59,910 nucleotides of DNA. It comes from Bacteroidales bacterium. Lineage in GTDB: Bacteria; Bacteroidota; Bacteroidia; Bacteroidales; VadinHA17. A program made the translations under genes and the position numbers. Under the pieces are notes generated by a model, which saw only the letters and a program-made list of their open reading frames with translations, was not told the DNA's origin and made no database searches. This document shows, piece by piece, positions 17,260-25,960 of this stretch. The stretch is taken from positions 1-59,910 of the forward strand of contig JADGPU010000007.1 in the NCBI GenBank assembly GCA_017882305.1. The letters are read 5' to 3'. The number at the start of each line of letters is the position of its first letter. Within the stretch, counting starts at the first letter, position 1.

Positions 17260-18330
17260 TTAACCTCCTATGAATTTTGATTTCAAACTTTCAACCACTT
17301 CTTCAGGTGTTGTAACAATACCACCCATTCTGCCAAAATGGTAAACAGGAACTTTCCCACTTACAGACAGAAGAACATCCTCTACCATCTGTCCGGCGCT
17401 CATTTCGACTGAGAGCATTCCTTTAACTTTTCCGGCAAGCTCATTGATCCTTTTTGTCGGAAATGGGAAAAGCGTAATTGGTCTCAACAAACCAGCTTTT
17501 ATACCCTGTTCCCTTGCAAGTTGCACGGACTTCTGACACACTCGTGCACTGGTACCGTATGCAACCAGAAGATATTCAGCATCTTCACATTGGAACTCTT
17601 CAAACCTTACCTCTTTTTCCCTGATCTCATCATATTTAGCCAGGAGTTTTCTGTTAAACAATTCCTGCCGGTTGGGATCAAGATCGAGGGAAGTAATAAT
17701 ATTTCTTTGTCGTGTCGTAGGTTTGCCAGTGGTCGCCCATTCAGGGACAGTCTTAGCTCTCTCTTTATGCGGACTGAGGTAAACTTTCTCCATCATCTGT
17801 CCGATAGCGCCGTCAGACAACATCATTACAGGATTCCTGTACTTAAAAGCTAAATCAAAGCTTAGTTCGACAAAGTCAGCCATCTCCTGAACAGATGCCG
17901 GAGCCAGTACTATCAGGTGATAATCACCATGTCCGCCTCCTTTTGTCGCCTGAAAATAATCTGATTGTGCAGGTTGTATGGTCCCGAGTCCAGGACCTCC
18001 CCTGACAACATTGACTATCAGGCATGGAAGCTCAGCTCCGGCAATATATGAGATGCCCTCCTGTTTAAGGCTTATCCCGGGTGAAGAAGAAGTAGTCATA
18101 ACTTTTTTACCGCAAGCTGCCCCGCCATAAACCATGTTAATTGCAGCAATCTCACTTTCAGCCTGAAGCACTACCATCCCTGTGGTTTCGGCAGGATTTG
18201 CATCCATCAGATATTCAATGATTTCACTCTGTGGTGTAATGGGGTATCCAAAGTAGCCGTCCACTCCGGCGCGGATTGCAGCTTCAGCAACAGCTTCATT
18301 CCCTTTCATCAATCTTAATTCCTTTTCCAT
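17260..18330 (-). CDS. 2-oxoacid:ferredoxin oxidoreductase, alpha subunit (VorB/KorA type)
   Basis: A 356-residue subunit beginning MEKELRLMKGNEAVAEAAIRAG, with GYFGYPITPQSEIIEYL at about 27 and TSSSPGISLKQEG at about 80. This is the subunit usually annotated VorB (3-methyl-2-oxobutanoate) or KorA (2-oxoglutarate). Substrate cannot be fixed from sequence; the operon context (aminotransferase, acyl-CoA synthetases) favours branched-chain or aromatic 2-oxoacids. It lies 7 nt after the ferredoxin subunit. Confidence 0.85.
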   Translation of the reverse strand: MEKELRLMKGNEAVAEAAIRAGVDGYFGYPITPQSEIIEYLMDANPAETTGMVVLQAESEIAAINMVYGGAACGKKVMTTSSSPGISLKQEGISYIAGAELPCLIVNVVRGGPGLGTIQPAQSDYFQATKGGGHGDYHLIVLAPASVQEMADFVELSFDLAFKYRNPVMMLSDGAIGQMMEKVYLSPHKERAKTVPEWATTGKPTTRQRNIITSLDLDPNRQELFNRKLLAKYDEIREKEVRFEEFQCEDAEYLLVAYGTSARVCQKSVQLAREQGIKAGLLRPITLFPFPTKRINELAGKVKGMLSVEMSAGQMVEDVLLSVSGKVPVYHFGRMGGIVTTPEEVVESLKSKFIGG

Positions 18331-18337
18331 TACGTGT

Positions 18338-18562
18338 TTATATTTTTGTTTTATAAACTGTTATTACACCATCAGGGCAAACCATAGCACAATTGGCACA
18401 GCCGATACACAATTCAGGATTTGCAGGAAATGCATAATTATACCCTTTCCCGTTCACCTCTTTTGCCATTGCGATGGTACCTGTCGGACAAGATACCATA
18501 CATACTTCGCACCCTTTGCATTTCTCGACATTTACTACAATGCTGCCCCTAATTTTTGCCAT
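18338..18562 (-). CDS. 2-oxoacid:ferredoxin oxidoreductase, delta subunit (2[4Fe-4S])
   Basis: A 74-residue ferredoxin with two full clusters: CKGCEVCMVSCP (residues 14-25) and CIGCANCAMVCP (52-63). It is the electron-transfer subunit of the oxidoreductase whose other subunits follow immediately. It starts 8 nt after the stop of the aminotransferase gene, so it belongs to the same transcript. Confidence 0.92.
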   Translation of the reverse strand: MAKIRGSIVVNVEKCKGCEVCMVSCPTGTIAMAKEVNGKGYNYAFPANPELCIGCANCAMVCPDGVITVYKTKI

Positions 18563-18570
18563 ATTCTTAT

Positions 18571-19899
18571 TTATAAATTCTTTTCTATTGGATGATCTTT
18601 ACTGAATTTTTTCAATCGTAATTCAAGTTCACCAAACTGTTCACGAGGAACCAGCGAAACACATGCTCTTAAACCATCAGGCCTTTCACTTCCTGTGGTA
18701 ACCAGCGAAATAGCACTTATTCCATAGCAGAGAAGCTGCTCAATCAATTGATCTCCTGACATGCCCGGATAAGCAATCGTAAAATAGAAACCATCGGCCA
18801 GAGGTTCATCATGGTCCCTGTCATATACTATCTGGAAACCATTCAAAATAAACATCCTTTTCATCTCCCTGGCCTTTACTCCATATTCCAACACATCATC
18901 CCGATATTTATAAGTTCCATCATTAACTGCTTTTAAAAGAGCAGCTAAACCGTACTGAACCGAATGAGAAACTCCCGCCGACAAACCATACAACGCTCCA
19001 AAGATAGCAGAATGTCCAAATTTATCCGTTGAATAATATCTTAAAAGGTCAGGATAAGATCTTTCAAAAAGCTGATCAGATATGGCCATTATGCCTATTC
19101 TCTGACCTGCATAGCTGAATATTTTGGAACTCGAAATTAGCATTATATATTCATCGGTGTAATGGGCAACTGTCGGTTGGAAAGGGGAACTGCCCGGATT
19201 TGAATAATCTTTACGGAAATCCATACCAAAGTAAGCCAGATCCTCAATAACGATAACATCGTATCTCTTTGAAAGTTCGCCTATAATACCAAGTTCTTCC
19301 TCAGTGAGGCATATCCATGATGGATTATTCGGGTTTGAAAAAAGCAAAGAGGATATCTTTCCTGATCTCAGGTGCGATTCAAGTTTGTCTTTAAGTTTTT
19401 TTCCCCTGAAATTATAAATATCAAAAGAACTGTAATCATGCCCAAGCATTTTAACCTGTTGCTTCTGAACAGGAAAACCCGGGTCGATAAACAGAGTTCC
19501 TTCTTTAGTCCTGTCATTTCTGTTAGCTACCAGGAAACTGACCATAGCCCCCATCATTGAACCAACGGTGGGAATACAACCCTTCGGATCAATTTCAATA
19601 TCAAGGAAGAGCTTAATAAATCTTGAAGCTTCATTTTTCAGGAGGTCAATTCCTGATATGTCAGGGTAAATGGATGCAACCCCGTTTTTAAGAGCAGCTA
19701 TTTCTGCTTCGATGCCTATGGAAGAAGCTGGAAGTCCGGGAACACCCATTTCCATCCTTATGAATTTAATACCTGTTTTCTCTTCAATTTTATTAACAAG
19801 GTGAACAATTTCACGTATGGAAGAAGCTCCCGGAGAGGGGATACCGCTAGTATTGGCCAGTGACTTTATTAGTTCAGGTGATATTGGAATACCATTCAT
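18571..19899 (-). CDS. PLP-dependent aminotransferase, class I/II
   Basis: A 442-residue fold-type I enzyme. SNPNNPSWICL (substrate/PLP Asn region), VIEDLAYFGMDF with the PLP Asp, and SSSKIFSYAGQRIG with the Schiff-base Lys are visible. It would convert an amino acid to the 2-oxoacid consumed by the oxidoreductase encoded directly downstream. Gaps of 15 and 8 nt to its neighbours support one operon. Amino-acid specificity is unknown. Confidence 0.85.
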   Translation of the reverse strand: MNGIPISPELIKSLANTSGIPSPGASSIREIVHLVNKIEEKTGIKFIRMEMGVPGLPASSIGIEAEIAALKNGVASIYPDISGIDLLKNEASRFIKLFLDIEIDPKGCIPTVGSMMGAMVSFLVANRNDRTKEGTLFIDPGFPVQKQQVKMLGHDYSSFDIYNFRGKKLKDKLESHLRSGKISSLLFSNPNNPSWICLTEEELGIIGELSKRYDVIVIEDLAYFGMDFRKDYSNPGSSPFQPTVAHYTDEYIMLISSSKIFSYAGQRIGIMAISDQLFERSYPDLLRYYSTDKFGHSAIFGALYGLSAGVSHSVQYGLAALLKAVNDGTYKYRDDVLEYGVKAREMKRMFILNGFQIVYDRDHDEPLADGFYFTIAYPGMSGDQLIEQLLCYGISAISLVTTGSERPDGLRACVSLVPREQFGELELRLKKFSKDHPIEKNL

Positions 19900-19914
19900 G
19901 TCTGTTCAAAAGAG

Positions 19915-21216
19915 TTAAAATTTCCGTTTATCAATTACATGTTTAGATTTACCTTCACTTCTTTCAATAATTTTTGGTTCAACCAGTGTCACCTTTATAC
20001 CCAATCCAAGCGCATTCTCGAGGTTATTCTGCAGTTTCTGCCTAAGCATTTCAAGCTGACTGATCTTATCCTGAAAGAAAGCCTCATCAACTTCCACCTT
20101 AAGTTCAAGAGTATCGAGGTTATTAACTCTGTCGACAATTAACAGGTAATGCGGCTTAATTTCGCTCATCTCAAGGAGGACACTCTCCACCTGAGACGGG
20201 AAGAGATTTACTCCCCTGATAATCAGCATATCGTCACTGCGTCCGAGACATTTTTCCATTCTAACCATAGTCCTGCTGCATTTGCACTTATCATAAGTAA
20301 GCTTTGTCAGGTCGCGTGTCCGGTAACGGATAAGTGGTAAACCCTCTTTAGTAAGTGTAGTAAATACCAATTCACCTGTACTTCCTTCTGGTAAAACATG
20401 AAGAGTCTCAGGATCAATAATTTCTGGATAGAAATGATCTTCGTTTATGTGCAATCCCTCCTGAACCGGACATTCGCTTGCAACCCCAGGACCAATAACT
20501 TCACTGAGTCCATAGATGTCAATAGCTTTAATACTCAGTTTGTCTTCAATCTCCCGCCGCATGTTCTCTGTCCATGGTTCAGCTCCGAAAACGCCGACTC
20601 TTAACTTTAATTCATCACGTTTAATCCCACTCTCCTGTATTGCTTCTGCCAGGAAGAGTGCATAAGATGGAGTGCAGGCCAAAACAGTGCTGCCAAAATC
20701 ATGCATAAGCTGTATTTGTCTTTGAGTGTTACCACCCGATATAGGAATAACAGAAGCTCCTATTTTTTCTCCTCCGTAATGAAGGCCCAGACCACCTGTA
20801 AAAAGTCCGTAACCATAAGCAACCTGGATGAAATCATTTCTGGTAGCACCGGCACTTGTCAAAGTACGAGCCATTACCTCCGACCATGTAGAGATATCAT
20901 TTCGGGTATAACCGACTACTGTGGGCTTTCCGGTAGTGCCGGATGAAGCATGCACTCTTACAATCTCGCTCATGGGAACAGCAAATAATCCAAAAGGATA
21001 ATTGTCCCTGAGGTCCCGTTTTGTAGTAAACGGTAATTTGGCTATATCATCAATTGTCTGAATACTTTCAGGCCCTAAACCGGCTTCCTGCATCCTGTTC
21101 CTGTAGTAAGGCACATTGAAATATACTTTTTCTACTGTTTCTCTCAGTCTTTCACTTTGAACATTTTTAATTCCCTTTCGATCCATGCACTCGAAATGGC
21201 GGTTCCAAATCTCCAT
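19915..21216 (-). CDS. paaK: Phenylacetate-CoA ligase family enzyme
   Basis: A 433-residue adenylate-forming ligase. [17 protein letters not shown] (phosphate loop, near residue 87), [10 protein letters not shown] near 235 and the hinge region [10 protein letters not shown] near 292 match PaaK. The ATG at 21216 ([15 protein letters not shown]) is chosen over an upstream in-frame start overlapping the ACT gene because family members begin this way. PaaK-like genes next to an ACT gene often accompany aryl-pyruvate ferredoxin oxidoreductases, suggesting that phenylacetyl- or other aryl-acetyl-CoA is handled here. Exact substrate is not proven. Confidence 0.85.
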   Translation of the reverse strand: MEIWNRHFECMDRKGIKNVQSERLRETVEKVYFNVPYYRNRMQEAGLGPESIQTIDDIAKLPFTTKRDLRDNYPFGLFAVPMSEIVRVHASSGTTGKPTVVGYTRNDISTWSEVMARTLTSAGATRNDFIQVAYGYGLFTGGLGLHYGGEKIGASVIPISGGNTQRQIQLMHDFGSTVLACTPSYALFLAEAIQESGIKRDELKLRVGVFGAEPWTENMRREIEDKLSIKAIDIYGLSEVIGPGVASECPVQEGLHINEDHFYPEIIDPETLHVLPEGSTGELVFTTLTKEGLPLIRYRTRDLTKLTYDKCKCSRTMVRMEKCLGRSDDMLIIRGVNLFPSQVESVLLEMSEIKPHYLLIVDRVNNLDTLELKVEVDEAFFQDKISQLEMLRQKLQNNLENALGLGIKVTLVEPKIIERSEGKSKHVIDKRKF

Positions 21217-21226
21217 ATTAGAATTT

Positions 21227-21652
21227 TTAGATTTTATATAAGTCACTGGCCTTCATCAATTCCATTTCATGACTTTTAAGTGCCTTAATTGCATCCTCAG
21301 TATTGCTGCAACGTAGAATAATGATTGATTTAGCACCTACAGAAAATGCGTAGGTATATTCCACACTGATATCCAGATCTGAAAGAATCTTCAATATTTT
21401 TGCGTAGTACTTTGCTTCATTTGGAGCCATCACGGAAATAACTTCTGTTAAGTTAACCGTGAAATTTTGCTTTTTCAAAATCTCTCTTGCCTTTTCAGGA
21501 TCTGAAACAATAAGACGTAATAGCCCGAATTCAGTAGTATCAGCGACGCTTAATGCAGTTATCCTGATATTCTCTTCTCCAAGAACTTCAAGTACTTCTG
21601 TAAGACGTCCGGACTTATTTTCAAGAAAAATTGATAACTGATGGATAATCAT
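21227..21652 (-). CDS. Tandem ACT-domain protein
   Basis: A 141-residue protein made of two ACT domains: residues 1-70 ([24 protein letters not shown]) and 71-141 ([24 protein letters not shown]). ACT modules bind amino acids. Its conserved place immediately upstream of a PaaK-like gene suggests it senses an aromatic or branched-chain amino acid and modulates the ligase or the operon enzymes; this is inferred from context. Confidence 0.85.
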   Translation of the reverse strand: MIIHQLSIFLENKSGRLTEVLEVLGEENIRITALSVADTTEFGLLRLIVSDPEKAREILKKQNFTVNLTEVISVMAPNEAKYYAKILKILSDLDISVEYTYAFSVGAKSIIILRCSNTEDAIKALKSHEMELMKASDLYKI

Positions 21653-21731
21653 ATCTTTAACGATTTTTATAGTAAAAAGAATTTTCGAATATAAATATAA
21701 ATTTTATTAGGTAGCAAAAACAATAATAAGA

Positions 21732-23789
21732 TTACCTCTCAATTCTTATCCTGGCATCAACAACTGTAATACCATCCTTGCTTCCGATCAGCGGGTTCAG
21801 ATCCATCTCCTTAATTTCAGTAGCATACCGTAATAAACTTGAGAGCCTTACAATTATCTCAGCAAACATTGATTCATTAATTCCGGGCTTCCCACGGGTC
21901 CCCCGAATGATACTATAGCTCCTGAGACTCCTGATCATCGATTCTGCTTCATTGAAGGTAAGGGGAGCAAGTCCTGATGATACATCACCAAGAACCTCCA
22001 CGAAAATCCCTCCCAAACCACAAAGAATAATATGGCCGAAACGAGGTTCATATTTGGCTCCAATAAAAAGTTCAGTACCAGAAAGCATCTCCTGGACAAG
22101 AACAGCTTTTACTCCTTTTATCTGCATCATTCTTCTGAACTCAGCTTCAAGATGTTTCACCGATCTTATATTGAGTGTTACACCACCAACATCAGATTTA
22201 TGAACCGGGCCCACAACCTTAAGTGCAAGAGGATAACCGGTTTTGTTTGCTACCGATAAAAGCTCCTTTTTTGAGCTGACAACTTTTTCTTTAACAACAG
22301 GTATATGTGCTGCATTAAGAAGTCGGTGTATGATTGGAGGTTCAAGATAACCATCGGTAGATTCATCGATGATCTGCCTTACCAGTGACACATCAATATT
22401 CTCTAGAAAAATTTTCTCTTCTGCAGGTGATGGCGTATTGAATATTTTAGTAAGTGCACGTCCCAGGACTACTTCATCAGGGAAATTCACATGACCTTTG
22501 TTAAGGAAATATTCCAGCTCTTTGGAAGAACTTGTCACTGAAGGTAAAATCGGATATAGCGGTTTGTTACAATCTTGTATTTTCTTATGCAGAAGATCAT
22601 AAATTTCTGTCATGTCATTTAATCCATTACTTCCAAATATTACACTCATACCGTCAATCAGCGGAAGTTGTTTATCAACATACTCTATTACCCTGTCCAA
22701 CTGATCATTAGTAGCTGTAGCTATCATGTCAATAGGATTAACGGCAGATGCTCCTGTATTCATCATAGCAAGTAAATTGTCGTGATGAATACCGGTTATC
22801 TTTGGAATGTTCATACCACCTGCGGATAATGCATCGGTAAGCATAACAGCGGGTCCTCCGGCATGTGTAATGATAGCAATATTTTTGCCTTTAAGCTTTT
22901 TGTGAAAAAATACAGATGCTACGGTAGTCAGTTCTTCCCGACCTGAACATCTTACTATTCCGGCTTTCCGGAATAATGCCTCTACGGCTGAATCGGATGA
23001 AGCCATTGCACCGGTATGCGAGGAAGCTGCCCTGCTGCCGGCTTCCGTAGTTCCGGCTTTTATTGCAGCAATTCTGCACCCTTTACGTATAAGTGAAGAG
23101 GCGTGATGAAGTAGTTTATCAGGATTCCGGATGCTTTCGACATATATCAGTTTTATAGGGGAACTGATTTCAGGTTCGTAAGTATTATCCCAGAATTCGA
23201 GAACTTCCTCCACACCTGTCTGAGAACTGTTCCCTACTGAATATACACTTGAAAAGTTCAGTCCTTTAGGCATTGCTGATTCAAAAATAAAAACGGCTGT
23301 AGCTCCTGATCCTGAAACAAAATCACATCCCCTGCTATTTAGTTTTGGAACAGGAGATGTAAAAACACCCTGATATGATTGGGTAACAACGCCAATACAG
23401 TTCGGTCCGATAAGACAACCACCTGCCTTATCGATTAGTTCAACAATTTCATTCTCAAGCTTAAGACCATCACTTCCCGATTCACTGAATCCCGCAGAAA
23501 TTATGATGAAAGCCATGGTTTTTTTATCTCGCACAAGTATCTCTACTGCAGGTAAACATAATGTTGCAGAGATAGCAAGAATGGCCAGATCGGTTTCAGG
23601 AATATCATTTAAATCCCTGTAAGATTTAATCCCCTGGATTTTATCTTGTTTAGGATTAACCACGTAAAGTTTTCCTGCGTATTTTCCGTCGATAATGTTT
23701 TTAAGGACCTTCCCTCCGGGTTTAAAAAGATCCTCTGATCCTCCTACAACAACAATGCTGCCAGGATTTATAAGTTTTTCATTTATCAT
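21732..23789 (-). CDS. Acyl-CoA synthetase (ADP-forming), fused alpha-beta
   Basis: A 685-residue protein with the order CoA-binding Rossmann domain (IVVVGGSEDLFKPGG, residues 12-26), succinyl-CoA-ligase-like domains with the phospho-histidine loop SSHTGAMASS (H258), and a C-terminal ATP-grasp domain (about 470-685). It converts an acyl-CoA plus ADP and phosphate to the free acid and ATP. Being first in the operon, it would harvest ATP from the acyl-CoA made by the oxidoreductase. It has a 79-bp gap to the ACT gene and a long divergent promoter region with hydE. Confidence 0.88.
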   Translation of the reverse strand: MINEKLINPGSIVVVGGSEDLFKPGGKVLKNIIDGKYAGKLYVVNPKQDKIQGIKSYRDLNDIPETDLAILAISATLCLPAVEILVRDKKTMAFIIISAGFSESGSDGLKLENEIVELIDKAGGCLIGPNCIGVVTQSYQGVFTSPVPKLNSRGCDFVSGSGATAVFIFESAMPKGLNFSSVYSVGNSSQTGVEEVLEFWDNTYEPEISSPIKLIYVESIRNPDKLLHHASSLIRKGCRIAAIKAGTTEAGSRAASSHTGAMASSDSAVEALFRKAGIVRCSGREELTTVASVFFHKKLKGKNIAIITHAGGPAVMLTDALSAGGMNIPKITGIHHDNLLAMMNTGASAVNPIDMIATATNDQLDRVIEYVDKQLPLIDGMSVIFGSNGLNDMTEIYDLLHKKIQDCNKPLYPILPSVTSSSKELEYFLNKGHVNFPDEVVLGRALTKIFNTPSPAEEKIFLENIDVSLVRQIIDESTDGYLEPPIIHRLLNAAHIPVVKEKVVSSKKELLSVANKTGYPLALKVVGPVHKSDVGGVTLNIRSVKHLEAEFRRMMQIKGVKAVLVQEMLSGTELFIGAKYEPRFGHIILCGLGGIFVEVLGDVSSGLAPLTFNEAESMIRSLRSYSIIRGTRGKPGINESMFAEIIVRLSSLLRYATEIKEMDLNPLIGSKDGITVVDARIRIER

Positions 23790-24133
23790 AGGCTACAACC
23801 AAAGAAGCCGACTTTATATGCAACGACAATTTATTACTTTTCTGATATATAATGACTTACAAGCAATATGTGATCTTAAATACTTAAGGCAAGATAATAA
23901 AAATAAAAAGGACAATACAAGACAATTATCATGAGCTATTCGGACCGGACTTGTTGTTGCGGCTTAAAAAATTACTTTTGCAATACAGGTCAGATTCAAA
24001 TAAAGAACTTAAAACCCTTCTTATGATTAAAATGAACCTCAGGTGCCGTGATGAGGAGATGGGTAGATCTTAAAATAACATGTTGCAGGGCAAATAAGGA
24101 GATGGAGTTGAAATGAGTTGATGGGGTTTTTTG
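23790..24133. other. Divergent intergenic region between acyl-CoA synthetase and hydE
   Basis: No credible gene on either strand. It is AT-rich near the acyl-CoA synthetase start. It should hold promoters for the minus-strand fermentation operon and the plus-strand hydE. No Rex-like inverted repeat was recognised here, unlike upstream of hydC. Confidence 0.4.
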
Positions 24134-24141
24134 TATCTTTG
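24134..24141 (+). promoter_or_regulatory. -7 promoter box for hydE
   Basis: TATCTTTG is an exact TAnnTTTG match, 20 bp upstream of the hydE ATG at 24162. A TTG at 24108-24110 could be part of the -33 element, with slightly long spacing. Confidence 0.6.
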
Positions 24142-24161
24142 CACACTGATAGAAAAAGGGT

Positions 24162-25259
24162 ATGGGATTGAAAATAAAAGAGATACTGGAGAAAGAAGCA
24201 TTTACCAGAGAAAACATCATATCTCTTCTTGAATGTGCTGGTGAAGACAGAACACTTCTTTTTAAAAAATCTGCAGAAATCAAAGAAAAATACATTGGCA
24301 ACAAGGTATGGTTCAGGGGATTGATTGAGTTTTCAAATATCTGTAGTAAGGATTGCCTGTATTGCGGAATAAGAAAAGGAAATACAAATTTAACGAGATA
24401 CAATCTCTCAGATGAAGAAATACTTACAGCTGCTAAATTTGCTCATGATAACCATTATGGATCGATAGCTCTTCAATCTGGAGAACTTGAGAGCCCATTT
24501 GTTACAAACAGGATCGGGAAACTTCTTCATAGGATCAAAGAGTTGTCGGATGGAGAATTAGGTGTGACATTATCTGTCGGTGAACAGGAGCCTGATGTGT
24601 ACAAAAGATGGTACAATGCAGGTGCTCACCGCTATCTTCTCCGCGTTGAATCAACCAACCAGTCTCTTTATAGTAAGATCCATCCGAATGATTCAAAACA
24701 TGATTTCCACCGCAGGCTTAACTGCCTAAAAAGCCTCCAGGATATTGGTTACCAGACAGGCACCGGGGTAATGATCGGTTTGCCGTTTCAGACCATGGAC
24801 GATCTTGCCGGTGACCTTATGTTTATGAAAGAATTTAATATCGACATGTGTGGAATGGGGCCATATATTGAACATGCTGATACTCCGCTAATTGAATATT
24901 CAGAAATACTGATGCCTCTGAAGGAACGATTTGATCTCACACTTAAAATGATTGCAATAATCAGGATAATGATGAGAGATATTAATATTGTTGCTGCAAC
25001 CGCACTTCAGGCAATTGATCCCATAGGCAGGGAAAAGGCCGTTAAGATTGGTGCAAATATCCTGATGCCAAATATTACACCAGGCAAGTACCGCGATAGC
25101 TATAAACTATATGATAATAAGCCTTGTACAGACGATTCAGTCGAAGATTGTCAGAGTTGCCTCGAGGCCCGTGTAAGCCTGGCCGATGCCGAAGTTATAT
25201 ATGGTGAATGGGGCGATTCAAAACACTACAAAAAGAGGTTGAACAAAAAAAGAATATAA
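24162..25259 (+). CDS. hydE: [FeFe]-hydrogenase maturase HydE (radical SAM)
   Basis: A 365-residue radical-SAM protein needed, with HydG and HydF, to build the H-cluster diiron site. The SAM cluster motif is CSKDCLYC (C61, C65, C68). A C-terminal triad C-x7-C-x2-C (CTDDSVEDCQSC, near 330) matches the accessory cluster site found in some HydE proteins. The barrel motifs SIALQSGELE and SVGEQEPDVYKRW are typical. It is transcribed away from the fermentation operon from its own -7 box and converges with the TM1266-like regulator. Confidence 0.9.
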   Translation: MGLKIKEILEKEAFTRENIISLLECAGEDRTLLFKKSAEIKEKYIGNKVWFRGLIEFSNICSKDCLYCGIRKGNTNLTRYNLSDEEILTAAKFAHDNHYGSIALQSGELESPFVTNRIGKLLHRIKELSDGELGVTLSVGEQEPDVYKRWYNAGAHRYLLRVESTNQSLYSKIHPNDSKHDFHRRLNCLKSLQDIGYQTGTGVMIGLPFQTMDDLAGDLMFMKEFNIDMCGMGPYIEHADTPLIEYSEILMPLKERFDLTLKMIAIIRIMMRDINIVAATALQAIDPIGREKAVKIGANILMPNITPGKYRDSYKLYDNKPCTDDSVEDCQSCLEARVSLADAEVIYGEWGDSKHYKKRLNKKRI

Positions 25260-25287
25260 TGCAAAAAAAGGGCACAAGTTCCAATTA

Positions 25288-25812
25288 TCAGAATACCATC
25301 GTTCTGACATGAACATGATTTAAGGCTTTCAGGTCCTTTTCAAGAAGGATGCGTTGTTTTTCATCTCCTTTTAATTCCAGAATAATCAGTCCCGCAGGTT
25401 CGCCGAAAAAGATTTCATTTACTCCAAGGCGGGTACGTATATTGCAGCCGTATGAAGTAAGAAGTTTCTGAACCGACAATATTACAGACTGACTTCTTTC
25501 AACAAGAATACCAAGAATCTCTATGCTGTTTTTAACTGACTCAACATTCAGGGATTCTTTCTCAGAGGTGAAAGTCATATCACGGATCTCAATCCCCTCA
25601 AGTGTTTTTAATTCTGATGCAAGTTTATCTGTATCGTCAGGATCGCCGTTAAGATGAAGGACGATGTATGCCTCTCGGCTGCAGACCTCATCGGTCACTT
25701 CATGAAAACCCAGACGGGTTGTGATAACATTAGCGTGCCGCGATAAAATACCCTGGGTCAGACCGGCTTCTTTTATCCTGTCAATAATTTTTATTCCAAG
25801 AACCTTTAACAT
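25288..25812 (-). CDS. Duplicated TM1266-type iron-hydrogenase system regulator
   Basis: A 174-residue protein (ATG at 25812) composed of two copies of a roughly 80-residue ferredoxin-like regulatory fold. Copy 1 is about residues 2-80 (VLGIKIIDRIKEAGLTQGIL...IEIRDMTF); copy 2 is about 95-174 (EILGILVERSQSVILSVQKL...VHVRTMVF). Both resemble the small TM1266 family, named putative iron-only hydrogenase system regulator for its linkage to hydEFG. Known members have one copy, so this is a fused tandem form. It lies between hydE and hydG. The target is unknown. Confidence 0.75.
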   Translation of the reverse strand: MLKVLGIKIIDRIKEAGLTQGILSRHANVITTRLGFHEVTDEVCSREAYIVLHLNGDPDDTDKLASELKTLEGIEIRDMTFTSEKESLNVESVKNSIEILGILVERSQSVILSVQKLLTSYGCNIRTRLGVNEIFFGEPAGLIILELKGDEKQRILLEKDLKALNHVHVRTMVF

Positions 25813-25922
25813 GATATACAATTTTTGTTCAGTTTTCAGTATTTTCTTTTTTTACCCCGGAGTCACATGGAGTTTTTCACGGAGTTACACGGCTAAATAT
25901 CTCACTTCTTAGTTTAACTTTC

Positions 25923-25960
25923 TCAGTCTCTTAGTCACTCAGTCTCTTAGTCACTCAGTC
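25923..25960. repeat. 16-bp tandem repeat at the hydG 3' end
   Basis: TCAGTCTCTTAGTCAC occurs at 25923-25938 and 25939-25954 with a partial third copy (25955-25960) that touches the hydG stop codon. Just before, 25852-25892 carries a looser CGGAGT-type imperfect repeat. Confidence 0.65.

Noticed and set aside
25923-25960. Possible CRISPR-like repeats
   Set aside because: The 16-bp units are directly adjacent without spacers, so this is a simple tandem repeat.
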